DNA of 64,000 nt, taken from Donghicola sp041224595. GTDB lineage: Bacteria > Pseudomonadota > Alphaproteobacteria > Rhodobacterales > Rhodobacteraceae. The stretch lies in assembly GCF_041224595.1 (NCBI RefSeq), contig NZ_JBGFGN010000108.1, positions 41,925 to 105,924 on the forward strand, written 5' to 3'. A model generated the notes under the pieces. That model was not told the DNA's origin, searched no databases, and saw only the letters and a program-made list of their open reading frames with translations. Shown one piece after another: positions 33,318-41,753 of this stretch. The position numbers were made by a program, and so were the translations under genes. The first letter of the stretch is position 1. The number at the start of each line of letters is the position of its first letter.

Positions 33318-33737
33318 ATGCACCAGACCGACGAGCAGATCCGTGAGATTTTGGCCGATGCGCGGACAATCGCTTTGGTCGGCGCTTCGCAGAATACGGC
33401 GCGTCCGAGCTATCAGGTTGGCGCGTTTTTGGCAGCGCAGGGCTATCGCGTGATCCCTGTGAACCCCGGTCTGGCAGGGCAAGAGCTGTTCGGGGAAAAA
33501 GTGGTTGGCGCGCTGGCCGAGATCACCGATCCCATCGACATCGTGGATGTGTTCCGCGCAGGGGATGCGGTGCCAGCAATTGTGGCCGAGGCGCTGACGC
33601 TCACCGGTCCGCGCACCATCTGGCTGCAACTGGGTGTGGACAGCGCCGAAGGCGTGGCGCTTGCCCAAGAGAACGGCATGAAAGTCGTTGAAAACCGCTG
33701 CCCGAAGATTGAGATGCCCCGCCTCGGGATGGTTTGA
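33318..33737 (+). CDS. CoA-binding domain protein (YccU-like)
   Basis: The 139-residue product is a single Rossmann CoA-binding domain like that of succinyl-CoA synthetase alpha. It shows RTIALVGASQNTARPSYQVG, VIPVNPGLAGQELFGEKVVG, IVDVFRAGDAVPAIV and VENRCPKIEMPRLG. AGGAG (33308-33312) sits 5 nt before the ATG at 33318, which I preferred to the GTG at 33312. It converges on hisE with almost no gap. Its cellular role is unknown. Confidence 0.87.
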   Translation: MHQTDEQIREILADARTIALVGASQNTARPSYQVGAFLAAQGYRVIPVNPGLAGQELFGEKVVGALAEITDPIDIVDVFRAGDAVPAIVAEALTLTGPRTIWLQLGVDSAEGVALAQENGMKVVENRCPKIEMPRLGMV

Positions 33738-34049
33738 TTATTTGCGGGCGGCCTTTTCGACGATGCCAGAGGTGCCTTCGCGGCGTTCCAGTTCGGCCTC
33801 GACGTCGGACAGGTCCACGCCGCGGGCGCGGAGCATGACCAGCAGGTGATAGAGCACGTCCGCCGCTTCGCCGATCAGCTTCTCGCGGTCGTTCTTCACG
33901 GCCTCGATGATGGCTTCGATCGATTCTTCACCGAATTTCTCGGCGCATTTCTCCGGGCCTTTGGACAGAAGTTTGGCGGTCCAGCTGGTGCTGGGGTCAT
34001 CGCCGACGCGAGCGGCGATTGTGTCGTTCAGGCGGTGCAGGGCGCTCAT
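33738..34049 (-). CDS. hisE: Phosphoribosyl-ATP pyrophosphohydrolase
   Basis: The second step of histidine synthesis: PR-ATP to PR-AMP. The 103-residue product is all-helical with the MazG-like EExxE...ExxD metal motif, seen in KFGEESIEAIIEAVKNDREK and LIGEAADVLYHLLVMLRARG. I chose the ATG at 34049, which overlaps the hisF stop (ATGA); a longer in-frame ORF to 34394 is only the antisense reading of hisF. It is the last gene of the hisA-hisF-hisE group. Confidence 0.93.
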   Translation of the reverse strand: MSALHRLNDTIAARVGDDPSTSWTAKLLSKGPEKCAEKFGEESIEAIIEAVKNDREKLIGEAADVLYHLLVMLRARGVDLSDVEAELERREGTSGIVEKAARK

Positions 34050-34807
34050 GTTAGCCTCATCTCTATGCCCGCTGCGGCCATGTGCTCTTTGGCTTCGCGG
34101 ATGGTGTAGTCGCCGAAGTGGAAGATAGAGGCTGCGAGAACCGCGCTTGCGTGGCCCTCGGTCACGCCCTCGACCAAGTGGTCCAGCGTGCCAACGCCGC
34201 CAGAGGCGATTACGGGCACATCCACCGCATCCGCAATCGCGCGGGTCAGGGGCAAGTTGAAACCAGAGCGCGTGCCGTCCTTGTCCATGCTGGTCAGCAG
34301 GACTTCCCCTGCTCCCTTGGCGACGACAGTGCGGGCGAATTCCACAGCGTCGATGCCAGTCGATTTGCGGCCCCCGTGGGTGAAAATTTCCCAACGACCC
34401 GGTTCAACGGTTTTCGCGTCGATTGCGCAGATGATGCACTGGCTGCCGAACTGGTCCGCCGCGCGGGCGATTACATCGGGGTCCGCCACGGCGGCCGAGT
34501 TGAAGCTGACCTTGTCCGCGCCCGCCAGCAGCAGAGCCCGCACGTCTGCATTTTCCCGCACACCGCCGCCGACAGTCAGGGGCACAAAGCATTGCTCTGC
34601 TGTGCGGGTCACCAGATCGTACATGGTGCCGCGGTTCTCGTGGGTCGCGTGAATGTCGAGGAAACAGATCTCGTCCGCGCCGGCGGCGTCATAGGCGCGC
34701 GCGGCTTCGACGGGGTCGCCCGCGTCAATCAGATCAACAAAGTTCACGCCTTTGACCACTCGGCCATCGGCAACGTCCAAACAGGGGATGATACGTGTCT
34801 TGAGCAT
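34046..34807 (-). CDS. hisF: Imidazole glycerol phosphate synthase, cyclase subunit
   Basis: Together with HisH it makes imidazole glycerol phosphate and AICAR. The 253-residue TIM barrel begins MLKTRIIPCLDVADGRVVKG and contains LTVGGGVRENADVR, KVSFNSAAVADP, the lysine-bearing CIIC AIDAKTV region and IASGGVGTLDHLVEG. The first Asp (CLDV) is the catalytic acid. I used the ATG at 34807; the 15 residues upstream in frame are not conserved. The hisE start overlaps its stop. Confidence 0.95.
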   Translation of the reverse strand: MLKTRIIPCLDVADGRVVKGVNFVDLIDAGDPVEAARAYDAAGADEICFLDIHATHENRGTMYDLVTRTAEQCFVPLTVGGGVRENADVRALLLAGADKVSFNSAAVADPDVIARAADQFGSQCIICAIDAKTVEPGRWEIFTHGGRKSTGIDAVEFARTVVAKGAGEVLLTSMDKDGTRSGFNLPLTRAIADAVDVPVIASGGVGTLDHLVEGVTEGHASAVLAASIFHFGDYTIREAKEHMAAAGIEMRLT

Positions 34808-34854
34808 GGAATTCTCATAGGCGGTGGCGCGGGATGCGTCCAGCGGGGCCAAAG

Positions 34855-34878
34855 CAAAAGGGCCGCGCAGGGCGGCCC
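34855..34878 (-). terminator. Hairpin between hisA and hisF
   Basis: GGGCCGC (34860-34866) pairs with GCGGCCC (34872-34878); on the minus strand CTTTTGC follows. A weak terminator that could reduce expression of hisF-hisE. Confidence 0.45.
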
Positions 34879-34885
34879 AATCCGG

Positions 34886-35602
34886 TCATTTCAGCGCGGC
34901 GATGGCTTCTTTGAGGTCCAGCGCGCCGTCGTACAGGGCGCGGCCCGAGATCGCGCCTGAAATGACGCCGGTGTCGCGCAGGGCGGTCAGGTCGGTCAGG
35001 CTGCTGACGCCGCCCGAGGCGATAACGGGGATTTGCACGGCGCGGGCCAGCGCTTCGGTGGCTTCAATGTTCGGGCCCTGCATCGCGCCATCACGGTTGA
35101 TGTCGGTGTAGATGATCGCCGCGACCCCAGCATCCTCGAAGGATTTCGCCAGATCGGTGACCATGACGTCGGTTTCCTCGGCCCAGCCTTTGGTGGCGAC
35201 TTTGCCGTTGCGGGCGTCGATGCCCACGGCGACCTTGCCGGGGAACTCACGGGCCGCTTCGCGCACGAGATCGGGATTTTCTACGGCAACGGTGCCAAGG
35301 ATCACGCGGGCCAGACCCTTTTCGATCCAGGTCGCGATGGTCTGCATGTCACGGATGCCGCCGCCAAGCTGAGCGGGGACGTTTGTGGCGGCAAGGATCG
35401 CCTCGACCGCGGCACCGTTCACAGGCTCGCCCGCGAAGGCGCCGTTCAGGTCAACCAAGTGCAGCCATTCGCAGCCTGCGTCCTCAAATGCTTTGGCTTG
35501 GGTGGCGGGGCTGTCCGAGAACACGGTTGCCTTGTCCATATCACCGCGAAGAAGGCGCACGGCCTGTCCGTCTTTGAGGTCGATGGCGGGATATAGGATC
35601 AT
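34886..35602 (-). CDS. hisA: Phosphoribosylformimino-AICAR ribotide isomerase
   Basis: It isomerises ProFAR to PRFAR in histidine synthesis. The 238-residue barrel begins MILYPAIDLKDGQAVRLLRG. The catalytic Asp is in AIDL (D8), and the second is in IYTDINRDGAMQGPN. QLGGGIRDMQTI and IASGGVSSLTDLTAL are the phosphate-binding loops. I chose the ATG at 35602; longer in-frame ORF sequence to 35824 has no family similarity. It lies upstream of hisF on the same strand, with 78 bp and a hairpin between. Confidence 0.95.
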   Translation of the reverse strand: MILYPAIDLKDGQAVRLLRGDMDKATVFSDSPATQAKAFEDAGCEWLHLVDLNGAFAGEPVNGAAVEAILAATNVPAQLGGGIRDMQTIATWIEKGLARVILGTVAVENPDLVREAAREFPGKVAVGIDARNGKVATKGWAEETDVMVTDLAKSFEDAGVAAIIYTDINRDGAMQGPNIEATEALARAVQIPVIASGGVSSLTDLTALRDTGVISGAISGRALYDGALDLKEAIAALK

Positions 35603-35743
35603 GGCGCGGGCTCCGGTCGATGCTGTCAGAAGTTGGTCTGGCAAATGGCACGAGCGGGGGCGAAATGCAACGGACCTGACGTTAGGCTTGATTCGTAAGG
35701 CAGGCTCGCTCAGGCTGAGGCAACTCATTAGGAGGAGATGGGG

Positions 35744-36121
35744 ATGAAGACGTTTATTCTGGCGCTGGCCATGGGGGTGGCAGGTGTCGCAGCGCAGGCC
35801 GAGGGTGTCTATGGCACTTGGCAAACCGAAACCAGCGACAAGGGTGCTTACCTACATGTGCGGGTTGGGCCCTGCGGTGAGAAAGTGTGCGGCGTGATCG
35901 ACAAGGTGATTGGCGGTGACGAGAGCATCACCGGCAAGACAATCATCTGGGATATGGCGGACGCCGGGGGCGGCGCATTCAACGGCGGCAAGATTTGGGC
36001 GCCGGATCAGGACAAGACTTACAAGAGTAAGATGGCGCTAGAGGGCAACGCTCTGATCGTATCGGGCTGTGTTCTGGGAGGCGCGATTTGCCGATCCCAG
36101 AATTGGAGCCGTGTGAACTGA
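35744..36121 (+). CDS. DUF2147-family exported protein
   Basis: The 125-residue product has a Sec signal (MKTFILALAMGVAGVAAQA, cleavage after about residue 19). The DUF2147 pattern follows: EGVYGTWQTETSDKGAYLHV, GEKVCGVIDKVIG, GKIWAPDQDKTYKSKMALEG and VSGCVLGGAICRSQNW. These small periplasmic proteins have a lipocalin-like build and no settled function. GGAGGAG at 35731-35737 suits the ATG at 35744 better than the one at 35738. It sits on the opposite strand within the his group, between hisH and hisA. Confidence 0.85.
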   Translation: MKTFILALAMGVAGVAAQAEGVYGTWQTETSDKGAYLHVRVGPCGEKVCGVIDKVIGGDESITGKTIIWDMADAGGGAFNGGKIWAPDQDKTYKSKMALEGNALIVSGCVLGGAICRSQNWSRVN

Positions 36122-36144
36122 TTTCGCATCTTTGGATGTGAGAG

Positions 36145-36182
36145 ACCCCGCCGTGGTGTTGGCCGCAGCGGGGTTTTTATTT
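36145..36182 (+). terminator. Terminator downstream of the DUF2147 gene
   Basis: ACCCCGC (36145-36151) pairs with GCGGGGT (36168-36174), followed by TTTTATTT. Confidence 0.8.
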
Positions 36183-36204
36183 GAGTATTTTCAGCAAAAA
36201 GATG
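36181..36204 (-). repeat. Dispersed 3'-intergenic repeat, copy 2
   Basis: TTGAGTATTTTCAGCAAAAA followed by GATG is the reverse complement of the core CTTTTTGCCRRAAATACTC. It lies between the stops of the convergent DUF2147 gene and hisH. Confidence 0.6.
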
Positions 36205-36216
36205 CCGGATCGCGTG

Positions 36217-36855
36217 TCAGGGTTTCCAGTTGAGGAAGTTGGCGATCAGCTGGAGGCCGATTTCCTGGCTTTTTTCCGGGTGAAACTGGAAGCCGAGCAG
36301 GTTGTCGCGGCCGACGATGGCGGTGACTTCGGTGCCGTAATCCACGTGGGCAAGGCGCTCGGCGGCGGTGTCCACGGTGAAGTGGTAGGAGTGCACGAAG
36401 TAGGTGTGATCGCCCGTTTTCACGCCGTCAAAGACGGGGTGGGGGGGGTCGATCACCAGATCGTTCCAGCCCATGTGCGGCACTTTCAGCGTTTTGTCGG
36501 TGGGCCGGATTTTGTCGACGGTGCCTGCGATCCAGTCGAAGCCCTTGGTCTCTGTGTATTCCAGCCCGCGCGTGGCCAGCATTTGCATGCCGATGCAGAT
36601 CCCGAGGAAAGGTTTGCCCTGTTTGATGGCGACTTCCTCGATGGCTTCGAACAGGCCCGAGTGGTTGAAGAGCGCCTGTTGGCAGGCGGGGAAAGCCCCG
36701 TCGCCGGGCAGGACGACGCGGTCGGCTTTGCGTACGACCTCGGGGTCGGCGCTGACGATCACAGGGCCGTGGCCCTGTTCTTGTGCCATCCGCTGGAACG
36801 CCTTTTCCGCCGAGTGCAGGTTGCCGCTTTCGTAGTCGACGATCACCGTGGTCAT
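36217..36855 (-). CDS. hisH: Imidazole glycerol phosphate synthase, glutamine amidotransferase subunit
   Basis: It releases ammonia from glutamine for HisF. The 212-residue class I amidotransferase shows TVIVDYESGNLHSAEKAFQR, LPGDGAFPACQQAL, the nucleophile elbow FLGICIGMQML (Cys) and the His-Glu pair in FQFHPEKSQEIG. Its start overlaps the hisB stop (TGATG). Partner hisF lies 1.4 kb downstream, beyond the DUF2147 gene. Confidence 0.95.
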   Translation of the reverse strand: MTTVIVDYESGNLHSAEKAFQRMAQEQGHGPVIVSADPEVVRKADRVVLPGDGAFPACQQALFNHSGLFEAIEEVAIKQGKPFLGICIGMQMLATRGLEYTETKGFDWIAGTVDKIRPTDKTLKVPHMGWNDLVIDPPHPVFDGVKTGDHTYFVHSYHFTVDTAAERLAHVDYGTEVTAIVGRDNLLGFQFHPEKSQEIGLQLIANFLNWKP

Positions 36856-37442
36856 CAGAGCGCGCCCTTGGTCGAGGGCAGGGCGCCTGCGGCACGGGGA
36901 TCGGGCTCGACCGCTTGGCGCAGCGAACGGGCCACGGCCTTGAACGCGGCTTCGGCGATGTGGTGGCTGTTGAACCCGTTCAGGCAGGCGATGTTCAGGG
37001 TGATGCCGCCGTGGGTGCTGAGAGCCTGAAAGAATTCGCGCACCAGTTCCGTGTCGAAGGTACCGATCTTCTCGCTCGGGAAGGTCATGTCAAAGTGCAG
37101 GAAGGGGCGGTTCGACAGATCGAGCGCCGCACGCACCAGCGTGTCGTCCATGGGCAGGAGGCAGCTGCCATAGCGGTTGATGCCCTTTTTGTCGCCGACC
37201 GCCTCTTTGATCGCCTGACCCAGTGCGATGCCCGTATCCTCGACCGTGTGGTGGTCGTCGATGTGCAGATCGCCGTTGGCACGCGCGGTGATGTCGATCA
37301 TCGAGTGGCGGGCCAGCTGCTCCATCATGTGGTCGAAAAAGCCCACGCCGGTCTTGATGTCATACTTACCGGTGCCGTCCAGATCGACGGATACGCTGAT
37401 CTGGGTTTCGGTGGTGTTACGGGTGATTTCGGCGCGTCGCAT
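36855..37442 (-). CDS. hisB: Imidazoleglycerol-phosphate dehydratase
   Basis: It dehydrates imidazole glycerol phosphate to imidazole acetol phosphate. The 195-residue monofunctional enzyme begins MRRAEITRNTTETQISVSVD. It has the manganese-binding signatures GVGFFDHMMEQLARHS, DLHIDDHHTVEDTGI, GGITLNI and NSHHIAEAAFKA. There is no HisN-type phosphatase domain. I chose the ATG at 37442. It is the first gene of the his group here, 98 bp from a tRNA-Gly gene on the same strand. Confidence 0.95.
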   Translation of the reverse strand: MRRAEITRNTTETQISVSVDLDGTGKYDIKTGVGFFDHMMEQLARHSMIDITARANGDLHIDDHHTVEDTGIALGQAIKEAVGDKKGINRYGSCLLPMDDTLVRAALDLSNRPFLHFDMTFPSEKIGTFDTELVREFFQALSTHGGITLNIACLNGFNSHHIAEAAFKAVARSLRQAVEPDPRAAGALPSTKGAL

Positions 37443-37539
37443 GGGCCCCTCCGTTAGAACTCGCGGCCTTGTAGCGCGATGCGGGGGCAAGGCCAAGCGG
37501 CCCGTGTCATGTTCTGTCGTCGGAAAGTTTTGGTCTGTA

Positions 37540-37614
37540 TGGAGCGGGCGAGGCGATTCGAACGCCCGACCCTAACCTTGGCAAGGTTATGCTCTACCCC
37601 TGAGCTACGCCCGC
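37540..37614 (-). tRNA. tRNA-Gly (GCC), copy 1
   Basis: A 75-nt cloverleaf on the minus strand with encoded CCA. The acceptor is GCGGGCG / CGCCCGC, the anticodon loop is TTGCCAA (GCC), and the discriminator is U. Identical to the copy at 37650-37724. Confidence 0.95.
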
Positions 37615-37649
37615 TTCCTTGGGAAAACCGATCCCTATTTACCTTCTTC

Positions 37650-37724
37650 TGGAGCGGGCGAGGCGATTCGAACGCCCGACCCTAACCTTGGCAAGGTTAT
37701 GCTCTACCCCTGAGCTACGCCCGC
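37650..37724 (-). tRNA. tRNA-Gly (GCC), copy 2
   Basis: Same sequence as the copy 35 bp away. The two are in tandem on the minus strand and probably transcribed together, with this copy first. Confidence 0.95.
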
Positions 37725-37854
37725 ACCGTTGAAGGTGAGGCGCTGTTTAATGCCGTCCCGCAAAGGCTGCAAGAGGAAAAAGCGACCTTTTCTCAGGAAA
37801 TTTCTATGGTCCGTTCGGACCCCTTGTTTTCCGGTGTTTTTCAAAGCCGGAATG

Positions 37855-37880
37855 AAAAAGGCGCGCCGTTTCGGGCGCGC
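37855..37880 (-). terminator. Terminator of pyc
   Basis: GCGCGCC (37861-37867) pairs with GGCGCGC (37874-37880); on the minus strand CTTTTTC follows. Confidence 0.75.
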
Positions 37881-37905
37881 TTTGGTGTCATTCTGCAGGG
37901 CGGGA

Positions 37906-40900
37906 TTACTCCAGTTCGACCAGTAGGTCCTTGGCGTCGATCTGGTCGCCCGGTTTGATATGGACGGCTTTGACTACGCCAGCTTTTTCGGCGTGCAGAC
38001 CGGTTTCCATTTTCATCGCTTCGATGGTCAGGATCAGATCGCCGTCGCTGACCTTCTGGCCCGGTGTGACGCTAACCGAGGCGACGACGCCCGGCATGGG
38101 CGCACCGATGTGGTTGGCGTTGCCTGCTTCGGCCTTGGGCCGGACAGTGGTGGTCGCCTTGACCTTGCGGTCAGGCACGCGGATCACACGGGGCTGACCG
38201 TTCAGTTCGAAGAAAACCTTTACCTCACCTTTGTCATCCGCTTCGCCAAGCGCTTGCAGGCGGATTTCCAAGGTCTTACCGGGGTCAATCTCTACGCTGA
38301 TCTCATCGCCGGGCTCCATTCCGTAGAAGAAGCTGGAGGTCGGCAGGGTGCGCACAGGGCCATAGGTTTTGTGGCGCGCCACGTAGTCGCTAAAGACCTT
38401 GGGATACATCAGGTAGCCATTCAGGTCCTCGTCATCGAGGGTATCGTCGAGCTCCAGCTCCTTGGTCGCAGCCAGACGGGTTTCCTCGATGTCGATCGGC
38501 TTGGCGCTCAGGCCAGGACGGTCTGTGTTCGGCTTTTCGCCCTTTAGCACTTTATTGATGATGCTGTCGGGGAAGCCACCCGGGGGCTGGCCCAGATTGC
38601 CGCGCATCATATCCACAACCGAGTCGGGGAAGGCGATATCGCGGTTCGGATCTTCGACATCCGCGCGGGTCAGACCTTGGGAGACCATCATCAGCGCCAT
38701 GTCACCGACCACCTTGGACGAGGGGGTCACTTTCACGATGTCGCCGAACATTTGGTTTACGTCCGCATAGGCGTGCGCGACCTCGTGCCACTTTTCCTCG
38801 AGGCCAAGGCTGCGTGCCTGCGCCTTGAGGTTGGTGAACTGACCGCCGGGCATCTCGTGCAGGTAGACCTCGGACGAGGGCGACGCGAGGCCGCTTTCGA
38901 ACGCGGCGTATTGCGCACGCACCTGTTCCCAATAGTCGCTGATCTGGCGTACGGCTTCGATGTCCAGTCCAGTGTCGCGGTCGGAGTGACGTAGTGCTTC
39001 GACAATCGAGCCCAGAGCGGCCTGCGAGGTGCCACCCGAGAACGCGTCCATGGCCGCATCGACCGCGTCGACGCCCGCTTCGGCAGCGGCCAGAATGGTC
39101 GCGCCCGCAATGCCGCTGGTGTCGTGGGTGTGGAAGTGGACGGGCAGGCCGACCTCTTCTTTCAGGGCTTTGATCAGGATGCGTGCTGCACCTGGTTTCA
39201 GCAGGCCCGCCATGTCCTTCAGGCCGAGGATATGCGCGCCAGCTGCCTTCAGTTCCTGCGCCATAGCCACGTAGTATTTCAGGTCGTACTTCGCGCGGTC
39301 AGGGTTCAGGATGTCGCCGGTGTAGCAGACGGTACCTTCGAGGATTTTGTCGGTTTCCAGCACGGCGTCCATTGCGACACGCATGTTTTCAACCCAGTTC
39401 AGGCTGTCGAACACGCGGAAGATATCCACGCCGGTTTCGGCCGCCTGTTTAACGAAGAACTGGACCACATTGTCGGGGTAGTTGGTGTAGCCCACACCGT
39501 TCGCCCCACGCAGCAGCATCTGGGTCAGCAGGTTGGGCATACGGGCGCGCAGATCGCGCAGACGCTGCCACGGGCATTCCTGCAAGAAGCGGTAGGCCAC
39601 GTCGAACGTCGCACCGCCCCAGCATTCCACCGAGAACAGCTGCGGCAGGTTGTGTGCGTAGGCAGGTGCGACCTTGATCATATCGAACGACCGCATGCGG
39701 GTCGCTAGCAAAGACTGGTGGCCATCACGCATGGTGGTGTCGGTCAGCAGCAGTTGCTTCTGTGCCGCCATCCAGTCGGCCACGGCCTGCGGGCCCTTCT
39801 CATCCAACAGGGTTTTCGAACCGGCTGCAGGCGCGTCGGCCAACAGTTGCGGTGCGCGCGGATTGATGTCAGAGCGGGGCTTCACGCGGCCAGCCGTTTC
39901 GGGGTGACCATTGACGCTGATGTCCGCGATATAGGTCAGAACCTTGGTGCCGCGGTCGCGGCGGGCGCTGAAGTCGAACAGTTCGGGCGTCGTGTCGATG
40001 AACTTGGTTGTGTATTCGTTCGACAGGAAGGTCGGGTGCTTCAGCAGGTTTTCCACGAACGCGATGTTGGTGGAGACGCCGCGAATCCGGAATTCACGCA
40101 GCGCGCGGTCCATGCGGGCAATCGCGGCCTCGGGGGTCGGAGCCTTGGCCGTCACTTTGGTCAGCAGCGAGTCATAATAGCGTGTGATGACTGCGCCCGA
40201 ATACGCCGTGCCGCCGTCCAGACGGATGCCCATACCGGTTGCCGAGCGATAGGTGGTGATCCGGCCATAGTCGGGGATAAAGTTGTTCTGCGGGTCTTCG
40301 GTGGTCACGCGGCACTGGAGGGCGTGGCCGGTCAGCACGATGTCTTCCTGCTTGGACTTGCCGGTGGCCTCCTCCAGCGTCTTGCCTTCGGCGATCAGGA
40401 TCTGAGCGCGGACGATGTCGATGCCGGTGACTTCTTCGGTGACGGTGTGCTCCACCTGAACACGGGGGTTTACTTCGATGAAGTAGAAGTTGCCCGAATC
40501 CATATCCATCAGGAATTCGACGGTGCCAGCACACTCGTAGTTCACGTGGGCGCAGATTTTCTTGCCCAATTCACACAGTTCGGTGCGCTGTTCTTCGGAC
40601 AGGTAAGGGGCAGGGGCGCGCTCGACGACCTTTTGGTTGCGGCGCTGGACCGAACAGTCCCGCTCCCACAGGTGATAGATGCCGCCGTGCTTGTCGCCAA
40701 GGATTTGAACCTCGACGTGACGGGCGCGAATGATCATCTTTTCCAGATAGCCTTCGCCGTTTCCGAACGCAGCTTCTGCCTCGCGGCGGCCTTCGCTGAC
40801 CTTGGTGGCCAGCTCGGATTCGGCTTCGATCGGGCGCATACCGCGACCGCCGCCGCCCCAAGACGCTTTGAGCATCAGCGGGTAACCGATTTCAGAAGCC

Positions 40901-41349
40901 TCTTTCTTGATCGCCTCCATGTCATCACCCAGAACCTCGGTCGCGGGGATCACAGGCACACCGGCCTCAATGGCCACGCGGCGCGCGCTGGCTTTGTCGC
41001 CAAGGGCGCGCATGGTCTCGGCCTTGGGGCCGATGAATGTAATGCCGTTCGCGGCGCAAGCCTCAACGAAATCGGGGTTTTCAGACAGCAGACCGTAGCC
41101 GGGGTGAATCGCGTCTGCGCCGCACTCTTTGGCAACACGGATGATTTCGGGGATCGACAGATAGGCTGCGACCGGGCCCATGCCTTCGCCAATGCGATAG
41201 GCTTCGTCCGCTTTGAAGCGATGAAGGCTCAGTTTGTCTTCTTCGGCATAGACGGCAACCGTCTTTTTGCCCATCTCGTTTGCGGCCCGCATCACGCGGA
41301 TCGCGATTTCCCCCCGGTTCGCAATGAGGATCTTTTTAAACTCGGTCAT
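37906..41349 (-). CDS. pyc: Pyruvate carboxylase
   Basis: Anaplerotic biotin enzyme: pyruvate + bicarbonate + ATP gives oxaloacetate. The single 1147-residue chain has all domains. Biotin carboxylase spans about 1-460 (FKKILIANRGEIAIRVMRAA, ATP-grasp GGGGRGMRP, biotin loop RDCSVQRRNQKVVE). The carboxyltransferase barrel spans about 540-810 (LLTDTTMRDGHQSLLATRMR, FHTHDTSGIAGATIL). A tetramerisation region follows, and then a C-terminal biotinyl domain with the acceptor lysine in EAMKMET about 35 residues from the end. It begins MTEFKKILIANRGE. A 404-bp region separates it from divergent uvrD. Confidence 0.97.
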   Translation of the reverse strand: MTEFKKILIANRGEIAIRVMRAANEMGKKTVAVYAEEDKLSLHRFKADEAYRIGEGMGPVAAYLSIPEIIRVAKECGADAIHPGYGLLSENPDFVEACAANGITFIGPKAETMRALGDKASARRVAIEAGVPVIPATEVLGDDMEAIKKEASEIGYPLMLKASWGGGGRGMRPIEAESELATKVSEGRREAEAAFGNGEGYLEKMIIRARHVEVQILGDKHGGIYHLWERDCSVQRRNQKVVERAPAPYLSEEQRTELCELGKKICAHVNYECAGTVEFLMDMDSGNFYFIEVNPRVQVEHTVTEEVTGIDIVRAQILIAEGKTLEEATGKSKQEDIVLTGHALQCRVTTEDPQNNFIPDYGRITTYRSATGMGIRLDGGTAYSGAVITRYYDSLLTKVTAKAPTPEAAIARMDRALREFRIRGVSTNIAFVENLLKHPTFLSNEYTTKFIDTTPELFDFSARRDRGTKVLTYIADISVNGHPETAGRVKPRSDINPRAPQLLADAPAAGSKTLLDEKGPQAVADWMAAQKQLLLTDTTMRDGHQSLLATRMRSFDMIKVAPAYAHNLPQLFSVECWGGATFDVAYRFLQECPWQRLRDLRARMPNLLTQMLLRGANGVGYTNYPDNVVQFFVKQAAETGVDIFRVFDSLNWVENMRVAMDAVLETDKILEGTVCYTGDILNPDRAKYDLKYYVAMAQELKAAGAHILGLKDMAGLLKPGAARILIKALKEEVGLPVHFHTHDTSGIAGATILAAAEAGVDAVDAAMDAFSGGTSQAALGSIVEALRHSDRDTGLDIEAVRQISDYWEQVRAQYAAFESGLASPSSEVYLHEMPGGQFTNLKAQARSLGLEEKWHEVAHAYADVNQMFGDIVKVTPSSKVVGDMALMMVSQGLTRADVEDPNRDIAFPDSVVDMMRGNLGQPPGGFPDSIINKVLKGEKPNTDRPGLSAKPIDIEETRLAATKELELDDTLDDEDLNGYLMYPKVFSDYVARHKTYGPVRTLPTSSFFYGMEPGDEISVEIDPGKTLEIRLQALGEADDKGEVKVFFELNGQPRVIRVPDRKVKATTTVRPKAEAGNANHIGAPMPGVVASVSVTPGQKVSDGDLILTIEAMKMETGLHAEKAGVVKAVHIKPGDQIDAKDLLVELE

Positions 41350-41647
41350 ATTGGGTGTCCCGACATAGTCTCACAGGTTTTGCCACTCGCACGGCATTGA
41401 AGAGTGCGATCGCTAACTCCCCTGATAGCGATAACACTCCTTTAAAATCAGACAGCAAGCAGATGTTGCTGCACGTGCAGCGTGATAATTTTTCAGCGCC
41501 GCGCAAGTGCGAAATTTCACACACTTTCGGGTTTGCAGGACGATACCGTTAACACCTACGTTATGCTGGTTGCGCTAAATGTTATGTTTATCAGTCTGTT
41601 ACATTACCGAAATTTGCAGATTTGCTGGCGAGAATTTTTTTGAAGAA

Positions 41648-41667
41648 TTTGCAAGAATAATTGCAAA
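41648..41667. promoter_or_regulatory. Candidate ScfR/PccR-type operator
   Basis: TTTGCAAGAATAATTGCAAA matches TTTGCAAA-N4-TTTGCAAA, reported for the Rhodobacter regulator PccR, at all but two positions. It lies 87 bp upstream of uvrD and about 300 bp upstream of pyc. Confidence 0.35.
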
Positions 41668-41697
41668 CCCTGTCTGGCGTGCACATTGAAAATTTGT

Positions 41698-41712
41698 GAA
41701 CATTTTGGGAAC
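41698..41712 (+). promoter_or_regulatory. LexA (SOS) box upstream of uvrD
   Basis: GAAC-ATTTTGG-GAAC is the reverse complement form of GTTC-N7-GTTC, an exact match. It ends 41 bp before the uvrD ATG. Confidence 0.8.
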
Positions 41713-41753
41713 ACCTCTTTTCCTTGGGGCGGGGGCAGGCTATTTTGCCGGAC

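Larger units (their letters stand above)
41350..41753. other. Divergent pyc-uvrD intergenic region
   Basis: 404 bp without a gene, AT-rich toward uvrD. It contains TTTGCA-type motifs including an inverted pair (41648-41667), a GCTGCACGTGCAGC palindrome around 41467-41480 and the LexA box of uvrD. Confidence 0.6.

Noticed and set aside
37540..37724. Mobile-element duplication at the tandem tRNA-Gly genes
   Set aside because: Only the 75-nt tRNAs are identical; flanks differ and no integrase or attachment repeat is present.
39718..41400. 560-codon ORF opposite pyc, and similar long antisense ORFs opposite pepF (12686-13528), murF (51428-52936) and ribBA (3166-4503)
   Set aside because: These are shadow frames of high-GC genes with clear products on the other strand.
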